Source: Citrus sinensis (lineage: Eukaryota > Streptophyta > Magnoliopsida > Sapindales > Rutaceae). From it: a DNA stretch of 64,000 bases. Location: assembly GCF_022201045.2 (NCBI RefSeq), contig NC_068558.1, positions 36,475,501-36,539,500 on the forward strand, given 5' to 3'. How positions within the stretch are numbered: the stretch's first letter is position 1; every line of letters begins with the position of its first letter. The translations under genes and the position numbers were made by a program. Shown in pieces: positions 11,601-23,611 of the stretch. Below the pieces are notes generated by a model. That model was not told the DNA's origin, did no database searches, and saw only the letters and a program-made list of their open reading frames with translations.

Positions 11601-14600
11601 ACGAAGAAACAACAAAATAAATATCCAGTTTCATAAACATATACCACTAATGTAAGATATTCATTGTTTAATGGTAGTTAAAGGGAACCTGAGTGGGTAA
11701 CTCCTTCCTGCGACGCTTCCTTCTTAACTCAGAAACAAATGAGAGGGAATCCTTACAAACTCCAATCCAATCTCCGTCAACAAACACTTTAAACTTTCCT
11801 TCCAGTGAATAGGAAGCATCATCTGCCAGCTTTTCCATTCCACTATTAAACAACTGCTCAATTATGGGCTCCAATATGCTTGTACTAATCAGTCCAGTGA
11901 CACCTAAATTTTTCACAAGCCCACAATTTTCACCATCTGGGGTAGAGAGAAAGCAAATCTTACCCCAGTGAGAAGGATGCCTGCGTCAAGAAAATTGAAT
12001 AACAAAGACTGACCAGAGATTTTTTTTTTTTATAAGAAACTGGAAAATGTATTTATAAAGATGATGCAAAAACAGATAGCGGACCAGCTGCCCATTCAGA
12101 AAACAAAGACTACTACTATTTGTGCTAACAAAAGTATACCCAATCACCTGTATATAAGGTTAGAATCAGTTATAACTCCCTATCTCAAAACCCCATCCCA
12201 ATTTAGATATATGAAGAAAAAGGATGAATCTTGAAACTCCTTAGAAACTGAAGCCCAAAGTGAAGCAAGAAGACGAACTCTATCCCACAGTTCTTCAGCA
12301 TTTTCTACACTTTTCCCCTCAACTATCAACTATAATTTTTTTATTGGAATCAAGAACATATATCACTCACATGACAGAAAATATCAAGTTAGTTTAGAAT
12401 AACTTACGGGTATCTAGCATCTCCCACCTTCCCTGTATACTGAACCTGCTGTCTTGTTCTCCTCAAATCAACAAGTGTCTGCAATGGATTTGCTCGTCCA
12501 AGATTCGCCACTATGCCAGAAATTCTTTCTGTCCTCTTGAAAGGATGTGACCACGCTCCCGTTGAGAAGGCCCTTGAAAGACCATTGGTTAATATGGATG
12601 CATCCAGATAGTATTCAATTGGACGCACTGTGCGATCACCGTACAGATCTCTCTGCAAAGCCTTTGCCATGCGCTTCCGAGCATGTGCAATGTGTACCTT
12701 GAGCTCTCGCTCGAGCAGCTCACCAGCCAGCTCCAACCTCTTGTTTCTAAAGTCATCTCTATTATCACATTTTCTACGACCACTATAGGCCTGTAAGAGA
12801 CACTTCACCATATAACCAAGAAAGCGGGCCTTCTGTTTGGTGCCATGGAGAGAGGGGAACAGATATGTGTTCATGCACTCTTCAGTACTTTCCCCTGGTG
12901 GAAATGTGGTTCCCTTAATGAGTTTATCAACATACTTGAGAGCATTCCTCCCTTTCCGGAATTCATCACACTTGTTGTCAGCATCATGAATTGAGGCAAA
13001 CAATATGTTCAAAATGCTGCAGTCCTCACAAGTAAAATCAATGAGATTTACAATTTCTTTGTCTGATGATACGCCAAGTGCAAAAAACAAGATCCATATG
13101 GGGATCTCTGTTGACAAGAAATATACTGAAAGCACTTTCTCGCCTCCTTTAATATCTTCAAATTTGGACATATCTACCAGTCTAACAATCAATCTGTTTC
13201 TCTTATTCTCGGACTTGTAGGCTACAGTCCAGCCCATACTATTTGAAACCCAAAGCCTTTTCAAACAAATTTGCTCTTGTGCAACAAAAACCTGGAGATC
13301 ATAAGAAAACCTTATCACATGTCAAGTTATTTTCAATATCTTGCAAACACCAAATGACAGAGACCAACTAAAAAATTGGAGAACATTGATACCAACAAAT
13401 CAATCTGATAGAATGTCAAGAAGACTCTTTATTAGACAGCAGTACAATGAATGGAATAAACAACAAATTAATTGCATCAAGAAGCAGTGAAACGAACTCT
13501 ACCAATTTCTTTGCTGACTAAGCGCAAAATTTGATGAACACAAAAGTAGTAGCCATATTAAAACAATTCCAGTGTAACCACTAAGGAAGTTTACCCAAAA
13601 CATTATCCCATAAAAGAAACATAATTTGAACAAATATGGAGTTGATACAACTAATGTGTCTTAATCATTTGTGAATTGATAGAAGCTATTAACAAGTAAT
13701 CTGTAATCAGGTTCTGAACATCTCAATTTTAACATTATTGATAGTAGCTATTAACTTAATATTAACATTAACAAATTCACCAATTCACCGTACATGAAAA
13801 GAAACAGAGAATGAAGTTGTAACAAAGATACACAATAATGTGAAAGACAAAAATCAGAAGCTCTAGACTCACCTTCTCTGCACCTTTGATAATAAAGTAT
13901 CCACCGTGATCAAAATCACAATCACCTTTCTCCACTCCCTTCATCCAGCAGAGGTCAGACTTCACCATTACAGGAATCCTCCCAATAATGATGTTCGTAG
14001 TTTCATCGCTTAAAACCTCCTTCTGAATATATTGTTCTCTTCCAGTTTTGAATTTGTCACTTGTGACACGTTTCTGAGTGTATACCTGATAGATTACAAA
14101 ATGCAACAGGATGCAAGTAATTAAAGAGCTAGAACAAAAATTTTCTTCATACATTCAGCACTACAGCTGCGGCGTCCAGTCAATTAAAAGGACATTATGC
14201 AAAGACATAAAAAGAATGAGATGACCTGCAGTTTCAATAAAATATAGAGATTTCAAAATATCAAAGACCAACTAATTAGGGCAAAATATAGCAAGGATTC
14301 TTTGAATTTTCAGGCCAGTTGTTCCTATATTATCCCTGTAATAAAAGTTCCCACTCAACATTATAGTTGCCGGTAAATTTATCAGACTCAAACTATTCCA
14401 TTATCAGATGAAGAGGGGCTGATTGCATCAATGAATACTTCCAAAACAATGGGTAACGTATCAATACAAAAACTAACGAAGAAATCCAAAAATATCATAT
14501 CAAAAATTATCATAAGTTCAGACTCCCCAGTGAAGTCAACAATAGTTTTTATTCACCTGAAGTTGAACCTTCACTTTCATCCTAGATGAATATGTCATAT

Positions 14601-15027
14601 TCTGCAACCTTGCATGCCTAGGAAACATATCATGTTCATCACCTCCATTACCGGCAAAGAAACTAGGCTTATCAAGAGTGACCTGCCCAAACTTCATGGA
14701 AGCATATCGCCACTCACCCTCTCCTTTCTTTGACGGGTCATAACCAGGCTCAACTATTGTCTCTCCAAATGAATCAAAGGCCTTCTGGAGACCATTCTTA
14801 ATAAACTCATTGTATGAGTTGATCTGGTGACTAACCAGACCATATTCATTAAAGAAAGACACTGCTGCCTTTCTACAGAATGTTTTCAGAAACTCCTCTC
14901 CAAGATCACATAGGCTGGTTGGGTCTGTAAACCCGTTATCATCTGAATCCATATCATCTTGACCAGAAATATTTTCACCCTTACTACTCATGGCTATATC
15001 TTCCTTGGCATTTGATGATGCCCCCAT
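8692..15027 (-). CDS. NRPD2: Second-largest subunit of RNA polymerases IV and V
   Basis: Seven minus-strand coding exons, in order: 14557-15027, 13873-14085, 12408-13291, 11689-11980, 10108-11052, 9519-9808, 8692-9193. All junctions are GT-AG and keep frame, giving 1198 residues (Arabidopsis NRPD2 has about 1170). The start is the ATG at 15027; the open frame upstream runs into a 5' UTR intron with acceptor TTTGCAG. The catalytic-core motif GYNQEDS lies near residues 811-817. The hybrid-binding segment has [12 protein letters not shown] and [14 protein letters not shown]. The C-terminal clamp has [16 protein letters not shown] and a zinc site (CRKC near 1134, CRIC near 1159). The ending ([11 protein letters not shown]) is that of NRPD2/NRPE2, not of RPB2. 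The product is shared by Pol IV and Pol V, which make siRNA precursors and scaffold transcripts for RNA-directed DNA methylation in the nucleus. A 21-bp in-frame repeat lies in exon 6. Confidence 0.95.
9595..9636 (-). repeat. 21-bp tandem repeat inside NRPD2 exon 6
   Basis: Two adjacent 21-bp units (9595-9615 and 9616-9636), nearly identical, encode AALGKGI twice in a row in the segment after PGQLLE. The frame is kept. Related NRPD2 proteins have a different short linker at this point. Confidence 0.85.
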
Positions 15028-15917
15028 TGGACTCAAAGTCTGCAAAGATGAAAAAAGGAAAAAAAAAAGATTAAATAAACAAATGCATAAACATAGAAGT
15101 AATCATGCAACGAACATTAAAGCCCAATGCCCAAATTTTCTGTGAAGAAAACCAAAAAAAGATGAAATCCTAGCTTAACCCTCCTGAACTGTAGGATAAT
15201 TGAGTGTCCAGCCAGATCAGTTAACAATTTTCTGGGGAAATGAGAGAAAGAGATCCTATCTCCAGTTGAAAACATCTTTATGGTTGTAAGCAAAAATATA
15301 ACAGTTTCTATTCTAGCATCTGACATTTTAAGAAAAATAAATTGTGTATCCTAATATTTTCTCAACATTTCTTAGTATATAATATGCACTGTGTACTTTA
15401 GTCTCCAACAAAAGAAGCAACAATGTTCCACAAAAGTAGAAATTCCAAAATCTGTAGTTAAAAACTTAAAAAAGATTTTGACCTCGTCGTGTACACATTT
15501 GTCAACAAGAATATATAAATAGGGCATATTTACATTAAACCAAATACTTCATCATTTCCATCATTCATTAAGTTAATACGGGGAGTCAATACAAGCCAAA
15601 ATTTTTCTCTGACAAAAATTAGAAATGCTGCTTTTCAATGGGAAAAAAATAGCAACCGATGATTTACTAATGTCTGTTTCAAGTCAGCAAACCTTCAAAA
15701 TCAACCATTTCATTAGTAAATTTCCAGTTTCCAGGTCTCTTAATGCATGAAATACATTTCACTTTCAATCAATTATAAACAAACTCATACAGTAAACAAA
15801 ATTCTTAAAACAACAAAACCCAAAAGTCAAAAATCCCAAAAATAAACAAACAAATAAATGGAAACAGAAACTTACGTTGAGCTTTTCTATTGAGTGGGTA
15901 GTATCAAACAGAGGCTA

Positions 15918-15926
15918 AAACCCTAA
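15918..15926 (-). promoter_or_regulatory. Telo-box in NRPD2 leader
   Basis: AAACCCTAA, part of AAACCCTAAACCC on the plus strand, lies in the proposed first exon of NRPD2. A second related motif (CTAGGGTTTG) lies about 50 bp further upstream. Telo-boxes are common near transcription starts of plant housekeeping genes; activity here is inferred. Confidence 0.5.
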
Positions 15927-16028
15927 ACCCCTTTGACAAAAAATTGAATCTCTGTTCACTAACACTCAGAAAATCCAAACTAGGGTTTGTAAACGATCAG
16001 TCAGGCAATGGCGTTCGTTCTGTGTTGT

Positions 16029-16060
16029 GAGAGAGGAGAGAGAGAGAGAGAGAGAGAGAA
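16029..16060. repeat. (GA)n microsatellite
   Basis: A run of GA dinucleotides with one interruption lies at the presumed transcription start of NRPD2 (CT-rich on its own strand). CT-rich tracts in leaders are common in plant genes. Confidence 0.85.
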
Positions 16061-16229
16061 TGGAACCAAGGAGACTGTCTTCACTCTCCACAGTAATTAG
16101 CTGAAATTTTTCACTGTCTTGTCAGTGCTGTTGCGGTCAATTGCGTTGCTTTTTGGAGAGTGGTTTGAATGGTAATATCTGGTAGTTTTAGGGACTATAT
16201 CGGAAATTAATTAATTTTGAAACGCAGCT

Positions 16230-16952
16230 TAGAGCTGGTAAAACGGATCATCGGGTCGTATTCATGTCGTGTCAGTTTCGTATCGTGTTAAATTTAGGTA
16301 ATCAAATCTGACCTATTTAATAATCGTATCAAAAAATTGAGACATAAATCCGACACGAAAAAATAATTGAGTTACCTAATAACCCGCTTAATATCTATTA
16401 TTAAACAAAAGTTACATCAAATATTTACACATTGTCATACATAAGTATGCACATACATACATACATCCATACATACATACATAATTTATCGATATTATAA
16501 AATATACATATCTACTAAAATATTACACACACTATTGAGGTTTTAATTATATATATGTAAATAATATTATATATCAATATTATAAAATATATATGTCTAC
16601 CAATATTTTATACATTTACACTATTAAAGTTTTAAATATATTTAAAATTTTATAAATAAAATATTGTGTCTATATTCATCCTTTTAAAGAATAAAAATAA
16701 AAAAGAAAATTATCACTAATATTTGAGTTTTGATAACAAGAATCTGTAAATTATTTTAAAATAGAAAATATAATTGGGTCATTGATAGGGTAAATGGGTA
16801 AAGAATTTTAACCCTAACCTGACACATAAAAAAATCATGTTGATCCGGACCCGACCCATTTAATAATCATGTTAAACTCGACGACCCATACTTATTTATT
16901 GGTGTCGTATTCGTGTCGGGTAATCGGATCGTGTCAAATTTTACCAGCTCTA
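16230..16952. mobile_element. hAT-like non-autonomous element (TAGAGCTGGTAAAA ends)
   Basis: The ends are inverted repeats starting TAGAGCTGGTAAAA and continuing imperfectly through GTCGTATTC/GTGTC-rich sequence for some 50 bp. The flanking 8 bp are ACGCAGCT and ATGCGGCC, which match at 5 of 8 positions and differ only by transitions, as an old 8-bp target duplication would. The inside is AT-rich and carries a CATA microsatellite (about 16447-16480). No transposase frame is visible. Class assignment is tentative. Confidence 0.65.
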
Positions 16953-17520
16953 ATGCGGCCCATTTGTGAAAAGAGCGATGCTCCTTTGAAATCCTCATTT
17001 TCCTTCTTGTATACATAACTCTTATTTTAATAAAAAATTAAGTAATAATATAGTTACAAATTTTTATATATATTTATTTTAAATAAATTAATGTGGTATA
17101 ATCAAATTAGTTTGATTAAATATTTCTTGACCCACATGATATATTTTTATTATTTTATATTTTCATTCAACTAATAAATTAATATCAAATCAGTTTGTAT
17201 AAGAGTATGTGACTGTATCATCACTCTAAAAAATTATAAAAATGACAAAAAAGATTACTATATAGTTTAAATAAATTTTAAACAAGATTTATTTTAAGCA
17301 AGATTTTTTATAAAAATCTTATTTTTTATATATAATTTATGACTTTATTGCCTTAAAATTATTGAAAATTAATTATATAATTTAAAAGTGGGAGGATTCG
17401 TGATTTGCAAGTGGAAAAATGTTTTAACTTAGTTAAATAATTTATAATTTTATGTAATTTTCTCTAGTAATAGAGCTTTGATTCTAAACGTGGGGTGTTA
17501 TAAGGATTTTAAAGGTGTAT
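16953..17520. other. AT-rich spacer between two hAT-type elements
   Basis: No gene is visible. The last 30 bp (GTGGGGTGTTATAAGGATTTT region, about 17490-17520) recurs in similar form near 18056, just past the next element. Confidence 0.4.
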
Positions 17521-17589
17521 ATGCTGAGTTCTTGATGTGGCGTGGAATGGATGTGTAATTTAAGGCAGATTTACTTGATGGGTTTTGAA
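17521..17589 (+). repeat. 69-bp copy of eL42 intron 1 sequence
   Basis: These 69 bp are identical to 18774-18842 inside intron 1 of the eL42 gene. A shorter, diverged copy of the same segment lies at about 18010-18050. The hAT-type element at 17590-17996 was inserted into the end of this segment. Confidence 0.85.
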
Positions 17590-17996
17590 TAGGGATGGCA
17601 AAATTCGGGTCCGGGTCCGGGTTTAGCCTTTTTGGATCCGGACCCGGATACCATTTTCTTTTTCCGGACCCGGATTTTTTCACCTGGGTCCGGGTCCGGG
17701 TTCAACCCGGAAAAATCTGGGTTTCCAGATTCCGGGTTTTGAACCCGGATCAATGAATCAATATTAATTTCTAAAATTCTAAAAATAAAAAATTAATACA
17801 TTTCTAAACAATAACACATTTAGATTAATCAATAAAATTAATTAAAAAATAATATAAAAATTAAATATCCGGGTCCGGGTTCCGGATGTCCGGATTAACC
17901 TAAACCCGGACCTAAATTTTTTTATATTCCGGTATGGGTTCAACCCGATCCGGATTATCCGGGTTCATCCGGGTCCGGGTTATTTTGCCATCCCTA
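17590..17996. mobile_element. hAT-type MITE with TAGGGATGGCAAAA ends
   Basis: Perfect terminal inverted repeats TAGGGATGGCAAAA enclose 407 bp. The 8-bp flanks GTTTTGAA (17582-17589 and 17997-18004) are identical, as expected for hAT transposition. The subterminal parts are packed with repeats of CCGGGT and CCGGAC type on both sides; the centre is AT-rich. The open frames inside reflect these repeats and are not genes. The matching sequence in eL42 intron 1 shows the uninterrupted target site. Confidence 0.9.
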
Positions 17997-18149
17997 GTTT
18001 TGAATGTTGGTGGAATGGATGTGTAATCTAAGGCAGATTTACTTGTGGGTTTTGAATGTGGGGTGATATAAGGATTTTAAAGGGGTGTGAAAAGTACTAC
18101 TCCAGTGGAAATTGCAAAAACACTGTCCACCTAATGGGTTTATTACAGA

Positions 18150-18161
18150 TGGGCTTGGGCC
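18150..18161 (+). promoter_or_regulatory. Double Site II element (TGGGCTTGGGCC)
   Basis: Two adjacent TGGGCY motifs lie about 180 bp upstream of the eL42 start codon. Site II elements, bound by TCP factors, are typical of plant ribosomal-protein promoters, particularly together with a telo-box as found here at 18216. Function is inferred from the motif and position. Confidence 0.6.
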
Positions 18162-18215
18162 GAACCAATTTAGATCCAATTTCACTAACCCTCTTACCGA
18201 ACTAGGGCAAAATGC

Positions 18216-18224
18216 AAACCCTAA
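18216..18224 (+). promoter_or_regulatory. Telo-box upstream of eL42
   Basis: AAACCCTAA lies about 55 bp downstream of the Site II pair and 115 bp upstream of the start codon. The combination is characteristic of plant translation-apparatus genes. Confidence 0.6.
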
Positions 18225-18339
18225 TCCTAGCTGCTGTCTATTTATTCTCTTTTTTCAGAAACCGAGTCTCTAGTTACCCTTAGGCAGCATTTGGAAGTTA
18301 CGAAGAGCTCTCACCTCCTCGTCGCCGCCGCCGGCCATC

Positions 18340-19483
<1,144 letters not shown>

Positions 19484-20139
19484 ATGCCTTTATTTTTGTT
19501 TGTATGCTTTTTACTTTGCTGCACTTGATGGAACTTTACCCAGTATGAGAATATTTGTTTTAGTTTTGTTGGGTTAGTTTGATGCTGTTAATTTAAAACT
19601 TGAAGCGGTTGTTTGTTAAGTGCTTATTTTATCAGTTAATTTTAGAATTGGATTTTTTGACCACTTTTTGTGACTTGATTTTTTGTGATAGTTGTGGTAT
19701 AAACTGGAAAACAGTAAATCCTGGGAATTTATATACAACCCTCGGACTCCCATTAAGTTGACTTCCCATCAACCTTACTTTCAAACCCAGAACTAATGTT
19801 TGCTTATGCATTAGATTTATCAAATATTTGATAGGTTGATTAGTTTTAAAGATTGGATGGATTGCATTTGCTTATTTTGAAACTCTTGGGAAAGTGTTAT
19901 TTTAAGAGAGCCCGTTCGAAATAAAAAATATGCCTAATTACCACAATGTTATGAACTTTGATTCTGAAGGCATAAAAAGTTGAGATATTAATCATCAAAC
20001 AATGAAAAGTTGTGTGTTAAAAGATTTTTAAATACATCTGTTCACAGGAGCCCGGAAAACTCAATTCGATCCCTGAACCCATAACTGGAGTCCCGGCAAA
20101 ACTTGATTAAAACTCAATGCAATGCCCAAACCATACTAA
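19484..20139. other. eL42 3' UTR and spacer
   Basis: The first few hundred bases should be the eL42 3' UTR. Beyond that no gene or repeat is recognised. Confidence 0.4.
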
Positions 20140-20482
20140 GGCTCCGTTTGGTACAACTTATTAAATAAAGCTTATAACAGTAGAGTTTATATCAATAAAG
20201 CTTTTGGACAAAAAGTCATTGGTTGTTTGGTTGTCAATAAAAAAAGTAATTTTGAACTATTAAACTATGTGATATTTTTTATATTATATATATTTAGAAA
20301 AGCTTTATAACCTCTACTCCCAAAAGCTCAAATTTTGGGCTTTTCCTAGTAGAGGTAAATTAGCTTATTTAAGCTAAAAAAACTCTACTAAAAAAAACCA
20401 AACACCATAAAAAATTTTAAAAAGTGTTTATACGATTAAATAAACACTTATGGCTCTTAAATAAGTTATACCAAACAGGCTC
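20140..20482. mobile_element. Tourist/PIF-Harbinger-type MITE
   Basis: The left end GGCTCCGTTTGGTACAACTT and the inverted right end GAGCCTGTTTGGTATAACTT are typical of Tourist-like MITEs. Both are flanked by TAA (20137-20139 and 20483-20485), the usual Harbinger target duplication. The 343-bp inside is AT-rich without coding capacity. Confidence 0.75.
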
Positions 20483-21462
20483 TAAATCTTATTGAATCTC
20501 ATACGAGTGGAGGGGACTTGGCACTCTGCCTTGGCTTTTGGGGTGACCACATATAGCCCCCAACGTACAACACTCCATTGCGTGGGCAAAATTCGACCTG
20601 CTCCGAGGTATATTGTAATCACAGTTTACTTGTCACCCAAGACTCTTTGACTGATGGGTTTTAAATTCTTCACGACTTACCTATTGATTCAAAAATCATG
20701 AATTTTAATCCACTTTTATCGGAATTTGATGGAAGCGCGTACTTTCATAACTTTACTACTGTCTTTGCTTGGTAAAATCCTCTTGTGGTGGTATAACATT
20801 CTTTTCCTTCCAATTTAATTATTAGTGTATGGAATAAAAGTAAATGAAAATTTTGAAAATTGAAAGTACAGAATTGCAATTTGCAAAGCACTCGTAAAAT
20901 CAATAAGCGGCTCACTTTGGTCTGAGAGAGTCCAACAAATATGGGCTAAAAATCTGCTACTCCTATTGACTAAAATTGTTGTCGCTAATGAATGAGTTAG
21001 CGACGTAGCCTGCGCCTCTTACTTTTTAAAGATTACATCTTCAAAGATAAATATAGACATTAAGAATTTCAGTTCACTTTTATTAGAATGAGATGGATTC
21101 ACATCTCTTCATAATTTTACTATTCTTCTTCTCAGTAAAACTCTCTTATATTAGGTGTACACGTCTCCTCTCTCAAAAGAATTATTGTGATTTTTGTTTC
21201 ACTCAAGCAATAATAAGATAGTAATAACTTATTTCTCAATTTTAAAATTTTCATATATCTGAGTAATGTCAATAACTTTTCTTAAATTTTGACTTTAGAA
21301 ACTTTCTTAATTTTATTAAATTTTGTTACAAATTTTTCATAAAATAAAAATCAACCGACATTGTCACCTTGTTTGTTTTACATATACTTAAATGATATCA
21401 TAAAATAAATTACAAAAACTTATTATTGCAAAGAGTAAAATTGGTAGAAATGACAGATATTA
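20483..21462 (+). repeat. Kinase block I, upstream part
   Basis: From about 20780 this stretch resembles 28440-29000 and 32815-33300. Shared landmarks include GAATTGCAATTTGCAAAGC, an ATGGGCTAAAAAT motif, and a TCTCTTCTC-type leader followed by GAATTATTGTGGT-like sequence. The three copies are strongly diverged. No coding sequence is visible. It belongs to the block repeated around the kinase gene. Confidence 0.65.
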
Positions 21463-21861
21463 GAGCGTCTCCAAAAGACTCTTCAAATAAAATTTTACTT
21501 ATTATTTGAAGAGTCATTACAATATTAAACACTCCAAAAAATATATTAATTTAGATTCTTCAAATAAGATTTGTTTCTCACTCTTTAATATTGTCGAGTG
21601 AGTTTCTCCATCTTCTATTAATATTTTATTATTATTTATTGAAAAGATAAGACTGTAATTATTATTATTTATGTTTCCTTTAAAAAACATAACAGCAATT
21701 TAATTTAATAGTGGAAAGATTTGATTAAAATAATGTTAACTTATTCTTATTTGATGAGTCTTTTGAAGGATATTATATTTTTTTCATCCATTTATTTATT
21801 ACATCAATAAGCAAATTAATATTTAAAGAGTAAAATCTAAAAAAAAAATTTGGAGATGCGC
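21463..21861. mobile_element. Harbinger-type MITE with TTA target duplication
   Basis: The ends GAGCGTCTCCAA and, inverted, GCGCATCTCCAA are flanked by TTA at 21460-21462 and 21862-21864. The corresponding place in kinase block III (about 33338) is uninterrupted, so this is an insertion made after the blocks separated. The 399-bp inside is AT-rich and non-coding. Confidence 0.78.
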
Positions 21862-22413
21862 TTAGAAATGGGCCTTTTTCAAGATGGTAGAAACAACAGA
21901 TATTTAAAATGAGTCTTTTTCAAAATGTTTTTGACCGCTTTGAATTTGAAGATCAAATTTACTTGCTTCAGTAACATAATTTGACAAAATTAACTAGTCA
22001 ATTATTATGAAAACTAATGGGCTGAAGATTCTATGTGAAAACTTGTGGGCTTTGGGCCGAAAAAGAGAGTAATTTAGTAAAATTACTGAGCAAGCTTAAT
22101 TTGTGTTTTTTTTTGGTTAATTTTAATTTTTTTGATAAGAAAGAGATAGTAGTATATTGCACTCAAAAAAGTTGAGATTTGGTGCTTAAAAAAGGAAAAA
22201 TCAAACAATAATCAAATTTAGAAAAAATAAAAATAAAATTCAGGTGCTATACAATATCTTTCTCTCTCATATTCTTTTCTCTTTTGGTAATTTTAAAACC
22301 CGGCCAAAAAAATTAGCTTATAACTTCCTACATTTGTAAAATTTTCGATAGACTGAGTTGTTTAAGTTTGGATAGATTACGTTCACTTATAATCATACGT
22401 ACATAATCCCATT
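21862..22413 (+). repeat. Kinase block I, region upstream of the pseudogene
   Basis: This aligns by eye with about 33340-33960. Both copies contain ACTAATGGGCTG, a GTGGGCTTT motif, a run reading roughly GAGAGAATTACTTAGTAAATTAC, and a TCTTTCTCTCTCAT tract. No gene lies here. It is the distal promoter region of the kinase pseudogene. Confidence 0.65.
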
Positions 22414-23430
22414 TAGGGATGGCAATGGGGAGGGGAGGGGAGGGGACCAATCTCCCCGTACCCATCCCCGACATTTTGCGTATGTTCTCGTCCCCTCCCC
22501 ATTCCTGTTAAAATTATTTAAGAGAATCTCCATCCCCTCCTCGAATAATAACAGGGGATCCCCGAGGGTCCCCGATCCCCGAATAACTAATACATTTTTT
22601 TTATTTTCGATTTTGAATTAATCATATTAAAATAAAAAATTCAAATAAAAGTAAAGTTCGAAATATATCTTACATTAATATCCATTACAAAAGTCACATA
22701 CATTAAATTAGTAAGTAACGCAGCATGGAAGGGATACAAACTATCATGAACAAATTAATAGCCTAATACAAAATTGTTACAAATAAAATCAAATTTAGAT
22801 TCAAAATTAACTTTTCAATGGTGGCGTGGACACTTTATAAATGTGGACTATTCCCTTTACAGCACAATAGTTAAGTCGAAACAAATCAAAAGCAAATATT
22901 AGATTAGATTATATATTAAAATTGTGATTTGCTGTAGGCAATGATAACATCTAAAAATAAATAAAAAATAGATTTAAGATAAATAAAAAATAGATTTAAG
23001 TTTAAAATATTTAATGAATATTAAAATTAAAACAAAAGTTTTGGGCTAATAGAATCTATCCGTTCTTTTTAATGTCCTAAATAAAAATTTAGGACTTTAA
23101 TTAGTTAATTAGACTTAAAAGTTTAATAATATAAATATTTTGATATTTTTTATTTTTACCAGTACTTATAATTTTATAATTCAGATTTTATTATTTATTT
23201 ACTAGTAATTTTAAAAAATAAAAATTAAATTAAAAATTTAAATGGGAAAATGGGTAGGGGATGAGGATTCCACCTCATCCCCGTCCCCTCCCCAAATAAG
23301 AAATTGGATAAAAAAATTTCCCCGTCCCTTCCCCGAATAAGAAATTGGGTATGAAATTATCTCCATACCCTCCCCGAATGGAGAAAATCCCCGAAGGTAC
23401 CCGTTACTGTAGGGATTTTTGCCATCCCTA
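22414..23430. mobile_element. hAT-type element in the promoter of the kinase pseudogene
   Basis: The ends TAGGGATGGCAA match those of the element at 17590. The target duplication ATCCCATT is perfect (22406-22413 and 23431-23438). Subterminal parts are rich in CCCCGA and GGGGA repeats on both sides; the 1-kb inside is AT-rich without a transposase frame. The paralogous site at 33964-33971 is empty. The right end lies only about 24 bp upstream of the TATA-like sequence of the pseudogene. Confidence 0.9.
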
Positions 23431-23611
23431 ATCCCATTTCCTAATCCACGCTAGATATAAAAAACTCGTATCTTCCATATTTAGAGAGCTTCTTAATCAT
23501 TCTTTCTCGTAAGCATTATAGGAAACTAGTTTTAGTTTTCACTCACAACAATATTTTCAGAACAAAACTCACGCACAAAAGAATCTTGTTTTCTTTTGTT
23601 GACTCACAAAA
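23431..23611 (+). promoter_or_regulatory. Core promoter and leader of the kinase pseudogene
   Basis: These 181 bp have the same length as, and are very similar to, 33964-34144 upstream of the intact kinase. A TATA-like ATATAAAA begins near 23455, followed by the shared leader with TTATAGGAAACTAGTTTTAG and the start-codon context ACAAAAATGG. Confidence 0.6.

Larger units (their letters stand above)
15028..16060 (-). other. NRPD2 5' UTR with intron
   Basis: Directly upstream of the NRPD2 ATG, the minus strand shows a splice acceptor (TTTGCAG then ACTTTGAG). A good donor (CTCAAC then GTAAGT) lies near 15877. An 850-bp intron in the leader is therefore likely, with the first non-coding exon at about 15877-16060. 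The region between holds no convincing coding sequence. Confidence 0.65.

Noticed and set aside
17498-17753. Two overlapping minus-strand frames rich in Pro-Asp-Pro
   Set aside because: They are translations of the CCGGGT/CCGGAC subterminal repeats of the hAT-type element, not genes.
17640-17990. Regularly spaced short repeats reminiscent of an array
   Set aside because: They are subterminal transposon repeats in a plant nuclear genome; spacing is irregular and there are no unique spacers, so not CRISPR.
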